Shown: positions 58,610 through 64,000 of the stretch, piece after piece
Layout of the letters: every line of letters starts with the position of its first letter
Numbering within the stretch: the first letter of the stretch is position 1
Assembly: GCA_944472135.2 (NCBI GenBank)
Contig: OX235267.1
Span: 34,007,312-34,071,311 of the forward strand
DNA from: Trichobilharzia regenti
Taxonomy: Eukaryota; Platyhelminthes; Trematoda; Strigeidida; Schistosomatidae
Length of the DNA: 64,000 nucleotides
Direction: 5' to 3'
Program-made: the position numbers and the translations under genes
The notes under the pieces: generated by a model
What the model saw: only the letters and a program-made list of their open reading frames with translations
What the model was told of the DNA's origin: nothing
The model's database searches: none

Positions 58610-58720
58610 TCCATTTCTGTTCTAAGTGAGACATAGGGTTTCGAACTTTGAAGTTTCCTTAGCGTTGTTTTTTCTTTTTTTGATGGGGTAGGGTTGCTAA
58701 CCTCACACCCAATCTTTTTT
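58610..58720 (-). repeat. SINE family B2 remnant
   Basis: Reverse complement contains GGTGTGAGGTTAGCAACCCT and a GTTCGAAACCCTATGTCTCA tail, diverged from the 60518-60738 copy. Confidence 0.55.
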
Positions 58721-59374
58721 TTTTGGGCTTACCGCCGTCTGGTGACTAGGTGGTTGGTTAGTCGGGTATTGGATCCCAATATCCGTCTGGTTCGAAGCTA
58801 CTGGCTGGATTTGGTTTATAACTTTTTTGGCTCACTTATTGTCCCATTACATCAGATGGTGTGTTCGCTTGCCTGTTATCAGAACAGCGAGGACATTTTT
58901 CAATGAACTGCAGTTTCTTGAAAATCGGAATTTACCCACTATAGTATGTTAGAGTTAGTTCAGAATTAGTGAGATTTAATTCAGCATTATAATAAGCTTG
59001 GGCATATATATGTTCCCTGTTTAATGTAGTCTGTATAAATTAATTGGTACTTGTATAATTGCAGAATAAATTTAATTCTTTCAACCGTTATATTCATACT
59101 TCATTGTATGTACATGTAGTTTGACCTGGGTTTTATAAGCCATTGTGCTACATTTCATGAAGCATTTATAGATGTTGAAGTCGAGATCAGTATTTTCATA
59201 AGGTTCAGTAGATTAGTTTAAGAAGATTGTTGTTAAAGTCTTAATGATTGGCTCAGAATCTTCTTGATGAAATTAGACAATGTTTTAGTTAAACTGTTCA
59301 TCGGTTGTACACCTACTCACTGAACCATGTATATTCTCTCATGTATCAAAACAAGATTATGTTCTTAGTTATGG

Positions 59375-59940
59375 TTGTTAAGAGGTTGCGTCAACCCTAA
59401 TGGATTGATTGCCGGTGGGATGTTAACACGAATACAAAACGCTCGTGGAGTATTTACTAGCTTGCGTAATCTTTGGCGTGGATTTGAAGTCAACCTATTG
59501 ATGAAAAGACGTATTTATCGTGTGGCGGTTCATTCTATCCTTCTTCATGGCCATGGAAAAGTGGAAAATATGAAAAAGCTGACTGTTTTTGACCACAGGT
59601 GTTTGCGTTCTGTCTCTTGTGTTAAGTTATACGTTAAGCAATATTGATGTTAGATGTATCTTATTAGTTAGGGAGGGTAAGTCAATCGATTGATAGAGAT
59701 AGCTAGGACACATGTTGTGCGTACTGAGCTACCACCTTTCTCGACAAGCAGTGACATAGGATTAGGTTGGTTATACCAAAACCTGACATCAGTTTATGAA
59801 GTATTTGACAGTTGGTTTGAGCCATTCGGGGAGGGGGGGAGACTGTCTGGTTGAGGACCTTGGGATGCTGAGATCCAATGGCTTGAGACTATTGCTGATG
59901 TAGATGCAGTTACTTAGTCACTCACCCACTGTCATGGCTG
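59375..59940 (+). mobile_element. RTE-type 3' fragment (second subfamily)
   Basis: 59375-59647 reads GCVNPNGLIAGGMLTRIQNA, RGVFTSLRNLWRG, VHSILLHGHG and VFDHRCLRS, the C-terminal part of an RTE-like polyprotein; homology continues with stops to about 59940 (GPWDAEIQWLETIADVDA). It belongs to a different subfamily from 1-622. Decayed, in intron 1 of the Mpv17-like gene. Confidence 0.7.
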
Positions 59941-60509
59941 TTAACATTTCGGTTACAGTTATTCATAATAAAAATCTCAAAATACGAATCAAACATGGGA
60001 ACAAATTATTGAGTTCTCACTTTCCATTACTACATGCCAGTAACTGGAAATATGTGGTGTACAAGGAACTTTTGGGTGTCCATGTGTATTTCTAGCTAAT
60101 CATTTTAAGATAATCCGACATTCACTTCTATATATGATGTACTTGAAGGCGAATAATTTATCGTATGTCTCAATTGCAGTTTATTTTCGTGACTTTTTAT
60201 TTTCGCTATTAAAAATGACAATTTCAAACGGTTTGGTTGGTTAGCTTATCAGTTAGCGTGACAACCTATGAACAACAATAGAGTCTACAAACTCATCTTT
60301 AGTCGGAATTTTCAGGTAGAATATTCATGAAAGAAAGCACTGAAGTTGAATTTCAGAACTTATCATACAATGCACTTATTGTTGAGCCAACTTGTTATGA
60401 GATAATCAAATCATGCCTCATTGTTAAGAAGAAGCCTTTAAATTTTGAGTGGATTTTCACCTCGTTTACCTCAATGTTTGTAACTGCGTTTTTAATATGT
60501 ATGCTGTAT

Positions 60510-60746
60510 ACGTTATTGTGCGTCGGTGGCATAGCGGTTAGGACGCTCGCCGACCATGCACATGGTCCGGAGTTCGATCCCCGGCCGACGCACTCCTTTA
60601 CCTCTCTAAGCCAGAAATAATGCTGGTAAGGAGGAAAAGTTGGGCATGAGGCTAGCAACCCCATCCTGTTAGAAATAAAAAAAACACTGCTACAGAAACT
60701 TCAAGCCACTAGCTTGAAGTCCTATGTTCCACTGGGGAACGTTATT
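60510..60746 (+). repeat. SINE family B2 with target-site duplications
   Basis: tRNA-like head 60520-60591 starts GCGTCGGTGGCATAGCGG, B box GTTCGATCC, closing CCGACGC pairs with the first seven bases. The body contains GGGCATGAGGCTAGCAACCC and a poly-A stretch; the 3' end is GAAGTCCTATGTTCCACTGG, like the RTE 3' end at 1-40. ACGTTATT at 60510-60517 and 60739-60746 is the target-site duplication. Confidence 0.8.
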
Positions 60747-60796
60747 AGTGAAGTTCAAGATATTTTCCCCAATAATTATGTTGTCAATAGGATTGA

Positions 60797-61418
60797 ATTC
60801 ATTATAATAAAGGTTTTTGTATTTCCTAATGAATGAAAAAACAAAACGATATTGTTTTTACTGACGTTTCGCTCGCTATTTAATGTTGCTAACAGCTTTA
60901 TCAGTGTTATTAAACCAGAATTTACAAAATCTCAGCATATATATAACAAAGAGAGTTAAGAGGTGAGAAAATAGACTAGTTAGGTCAAGTTTAAAAGGAC
61001 ATATTGAAAGTCAAAATAACAATGAAGATCACTAAACCAAATAACAAAGGTAATAGTACATCTGTTATGGTATCAAAACAAAGTTTACTAACTTGATCAT
61101 CGTTCGTCAGTCTGGGGGCATTTTTCGTTGTCAAGTTGTCCAATTGGTAAAGATAACAAAACCAAGTGTAGATTGTTGGATTTGATCAGTGTGTAAAATT
61201 GACTTTCGATATGTCCTTTTAAACTTGACCTAACTTGTCTATTTTCTCACCTCTTGACTCTTTGTTGTGTACATGCTGAGATTTTGTAAATTCTGGTTCA
61301 ATAACACTTTGATAAAGCTGTTAGAAGCATTAAATAGCGAGCGAAACGTCAGTAAAAACAATATCGTTTTGTTTTTTCATTCATTGGGAAATACAAGAAA
61401 ACCTTTATTATAATGAAT
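60797..61418. repeat. foldback of Penelope-type ends
   Basis: Arms 60797-61014 and 61199-61418 are inverted complements of about 220 bp with scattered mismatches. Each arm carries, on its own strand, GATAAAGCTGTTAG ... AGCGAGCGAAACGTCAGT, resembling the minimal hammerhead motif (GAAACGTC) described in Penelope-like elements. The 184-bp centre is unrecognised. It sits in intron 1 of the Mpv17-like gene, so its transcript could form a long hairpin. Confidence 0.65.
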
Positions 61419-61662
61419 GTCATATATCCAATGCCCAAATTTTTCAAACTATTAAGAATAAACTTGGTTTGGACATATATAGGAATGAATTGATTGATAT
61501 TTTTTTTCTTAATAAGGGTGTTGCTTTATGCTAATGATTATAGCCCGCTTAACATTTTATAGGGTTAGGTGATTTTCTCATTGTAAACTAACAATACAAA
61601 GTGCATAAATGTTTATCAATCACTTGAAGTATTCTTTTCTTGAACTTTTTTTTGTTTGGTAG

Positions 61663-61824
61663 CTAGACAAGGTGCTATCGGTTCATTTCAAGGGTTGTAT
61701 CAATACATTTACTACAGCTGGTTGGATAAAGCGCTTATCGGTGCTTCATTGTCAGTAGTAGTGAAAAAAGTGTTATTAGACGAATTATTTTTGGGTCCCA
61801 TAAGCTTGGTGATATTTTTTACAT
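61663..61824 (+). CDS. Mpv17/PMP22-family membrane protein, exon 2
   Basis: Follows acceptor TTTTTTTTGTTTGGTAG and joins exon 1 in phase 1. Reads ARQGAIGSFQGLYQYIYYSW, then LDKAL, ASLSVVVKKVLLDEL, LGPISLVIFF. This is the family core: G..GP..H.WY..LD, then KK...DQ...P. Ends ACAT before GTAAGT (61825), phase 1. The remaining C-terminal part (normally the family's most conserved E...W..WP..Q..NF block) is not in the window. Confidence 0.78.
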
Positions 61825-61894
61825 GTAAGTTTTTAGTTTGTTACCTCCTTTGTATGATTAAAGTAGTTAGTATACATTTATTTTTTTAATTTTA

Positions 61895-62077
61895 TTTATT
61901 ATAACTTGATTCCGCACAGTATGTTTTGTTACAAGTATGCAGTTTTCAGCATGTGATATCGGTAGCCCAAATTTAGCAGGCTGACGATATATATCGGGTG
62001 TGCATCGGCCGAGGATCGAACCCCGGACCATGTGCATCGTCGGCGGGTGTCCTAACCGCTGTGCCGCCAATGCGCAT
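61895..62077 (-). repeat. tRNA-headed SINE (family B1)
   Basis: Reverse complement reads GGCGGCACAGCGGTTAGGAC, B box GGTTCGATCC, then a body containing GGGCTACCGATATC and GGAATCAAGTTATAAT, matching 2140-2319. It lies in intron 2 of the Mpv17-like gene. Confidence 0.75.
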
Positions 62078-62234
62078 ATGCTGTTAGTTAGTTAATTAGT
62101 ATAGTGTCTTCATAATATAAGTGATGTATGTAAAAGTAAATGGTATTTGATCCCATTAAAATAAACTTTTTGGATCATCTGATGTATGTTACGTTTTTCG
62201 CTTGTCTTTCTATATTTGTAACTTTCATATACTG

Positions 62235-62440
62235 AATTATTAGGACACGTGTCACGCGTTTCAAGCTATCGCTTTCCTCGTTGAACAATGTTGGTTGACA
62301 TAGGATTAGGATGGAAAAAAGTCACAGGTGGTCAAGTCAATTCATGAATTCTATGACTATTGGTCTTGGAAATCCACTTTCAGATAGGCATGGATTGCCT
62401 AGTTAGAGTCCTGAAGGAGCTAAAAGCCAGTTGGTGATAT
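62235..62440 (+). mobile_element. RTE-type fragment, highly decayed
   Basis: Broken frames reading LGHVSRVSSYRFPR and similar align with 59700-59900; the shared GACATAGGATTAGG-TGG block supports common origin. Confidence 0.45.
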
Positions 62441-62985
62441 GTAAAGTCGTTATCTGTATAAATATTTTTACATATGCCTATTTTTCACTCAGTTCTCAAC
62501 TATTGTGAAATTATTTGCTTAAGTCTTGATCAGACTTCGTATGAAATACTGATGGTATGCTGTGAAATCGTTCTCAGTGGCTCAGATTCGTTCATTCTTT
62601 GTAATCTCCCAGATTTATCAGTTCCTTACAATTCCACACATACTTGTTCTTTCTCCAGTACATTTTTGTTCGTTATAGTTCCTTTGAAATTTTTTAAACT
62701 TCTCTTCCACCTTTGCGTTCTATATGGAGTGTGGTAAAGTTCTGTATCAGACTCAATCGCTAAATCATTAAAATTTATATTGCGAATATTATTGCAGATG
62801 AAATTATTAATCTAACACAATTTCTGTGGCTTCAGTTATTCACAGATCGACTAATCAATTTGGAGCTTTGCACAAAAGTGTAAAATTTCACATTTGTACT
62901 TTTTAAATGTAAATTTATTCATTATGAATTCAATAACTTTTGTGGCAATAGCTATAATAGGTTAGATAATCTTTTGAACGCAGAA
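62441..62985. other. no recognised features
   Basis: Probably intron 2 of the Mpv17-like gene. The 87-codon ORF at 62474-62737 has no recognised domain. Confidence 0.4.
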
Positions 62986-62989
62986 ATTG

Positions 62990-63370
62990 GTTGGAGGATA
63001 CCATCATGAGCTGACATCAGTTAGGGAACCATTGGAAAACCTGCTAGGGAGTACTGGACAGCTGTTTCGTCAGCCTAGTTTGGGACTCTTCATCAGTAGA
63101 CACACCCATCGGGATTCGAACCCAGGGCCTTGTGGTTACAAGGCGAGCTCAGAGACCATTAAGCCATGTGCAGTTGGATCGGATCCCAGTGGGTTAATGG
63201 TCTCTGAGCTCGCCTTGTAACCAAAAGGCCCTGGGTTCGAATCTTGGTGGGTGCGTACTAATGAAGAGTCCCAAACTAGGCGGACGAAACGGCTGGCCAG
63301 TACTCTCATGTTCTCATCAAATGGTTCTGTAACTGATGTCAGCTCATGATGAAATCCTCCAACCAACTAA
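62990..63370. repeat. SINE family A inverted pair
   Basis: 62990-63190 minus and 63170-63370 plus copies meet at AGTTGGATCGGATCCCAGTG. Both show B-box GGTTCGAATC and a hammerhead-like core; the plus copy reads GTACTAATGAAGAGTCCC, then GGACGAAACGGCTGGCC. Confidence 0.75.
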
Positions 63371-63602
63371 TCGAAAATCCATACAAAAACCAATACTTGA
63401 AAAAAATCACAAACACTTTTATTTACTGACTGTAATCAATATTTTATTTGAGATGAAGTTAAGGCGATCTAAAGGTTATGGCACTTACTTTTATAATGTA
63501 ATCAGTTTTTCGGTCTTCTATCAATAGGTGTTAATGCATTTCAATTCGTGTTTAAATGTCGGAATATTTACAGGTAATTTGCTTACGCTGTTAGCTATAT
63601 TT

Positions 63603-63790
63603 GTGCGTCAGTGGTTCAGTAGTAAAATGCTCGCTAACCACGCACTTGGTCACGGTCCAATTTCTAGCTGCGGTACTCTTAAACTTCCCTTAGACGATAG
63701 TAAGCTCGGTGAAGACAGCAGCTTAGGCGTGAAGTTAGCAACATCATCTCTTGTAAGAAAACAATACCACCGCTAGTGTGGTATTTCAAA
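63603..63790 (+). repeat. SINE family B2, diverged
   Basis: Starts GTGCGTCAGTGGTTCAGTAG, keeps GTTAGCAACATCATC and AAAACAATACCACCGCTAG, matching the head and body of 60518-60738 with many changes. Confidence 0.55.
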
Positions 63791-64000
63791 CCCTGAACCC
63801 TCATATCCATATTGATGCTGTGATGCCTCTTATAATCATTAAGTCGATATTTTGATTATACAACTGAAGAAAAAATTCACTTTGTCGCCATCGCTGGTGA
63901 AATCCAATGCCTGAAGTTTGTAAAATAGTCTTACTGCTTATAGTCGCCTGCTTATGTCTTTTCACATTTGTAAAACAAAAAATCTTATATTAATTGTCAT
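63791..64000. other. end of window, no recognised features
   Basis: No further Mpv17 exon recognised. Confidence 0.4.

Larger units (their letters stand above)
57086..61662 (+). other. intron 1 of the Mpv17-like gene
   Basis: 4577 bp, GT...AG. It contains a SINE B2 remnant (58610-58720), an RTE fragment (59375-59940), a SINE B2 with target duplications (60510-60746) and a 622-bp foldback (60797-61418). 57120-58600 shows no recognised feature. Confidence 0.7.

Noticed and set aside
60520..60591. tRNA gene
   Set aside because: The acceptor pairing and B box are good, but the anticodon arm is a GACCATG/CATGGTC hairpin, a SINE body follows, there are target duplications, and the same head recurs at 2245-2317 and 62000-62077.
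63525..63571. Third exon of the Mpv17-like gene (TAG before, GTAATT after)
   Set aside because: The translation shows no resemblance to the family and the donor is weak.

Overview
This window looks like genomic DNA from a digenean flatworm, most likely a schistosome or close relative. The basis is the mix of repeats: gypsy elements of the CsRn1/Boudicca type with a Gag zinc motif CWYH...C...C, BEL/Pao elements, Penelope-like elements with a GIY-YIG domain, RTE and CR1 non-LTR fragments, and tRNA-headed SINEs, some with hammerhead-like cores. It is eukaryotic, repeat-rich and gene-poor; there are no bacterial operons, rRNA genes or CRISPR arrays. The species is inferred from family resemblance only.

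Layout. 1-14.1 kb: old, broken repeats (RTE 3' ends, three Penelope-like GIY-YIG remnants, SINEs, foldback sequences) in AT-rich DNA. 14.1-22.3 kb: a nest of two LTR retrotransposons. Element B (194-bp LTRs, TSD TATCA) has its Gag frame interrupted by element A, a nearly intact gypsy (390-bp LTRs, TSD AATA). 22.6-32.8 kb: a Penelope-like scrap, a diverged LTR, then BEL element G, whose Gag frame is interrupted by gypsy F (301-bp LTRs). 32.8-37.5 kb: an inverted BEL pol fragment, unexplained DNA and a CR1 fragment. 37.5-51.4 kb: inverted BEL element H interrupted by gypsy E (381-bp LTRs, TSD TATG), itself interrupted by BEL element D (358-bp LTRs, TSD TGCCT) and by a solo BEL LTR.

51.4-64 kb is the most host-like part. 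It holds a candidate two-exon gene for a 79-residue secreted protein (51795-52159) and the first two coding exons of an Mpv17/PMP22-family membrane protein gene (56800-57085 and 61663-61824), which continues beyond the window. Its 4.6-kb intron is filled with RTE, SINE and foldback repeats.

Main biological points. BEL elements D, G and H are non-autonomous: one long ORF joins a Gag-like N-terminus to a segment of Pol from just before integrase, with no protease, RT or integrase. Downstream of that ORF lies a tandemly repeated RNA hairpin whose stem is kept by paired substitutions. G and H, in opposite orientation, share two almost identical stretches (1835 and 970 bp) although their LTRs have diverged, which points to recent gene conversion, template switching or an assembly artefact.
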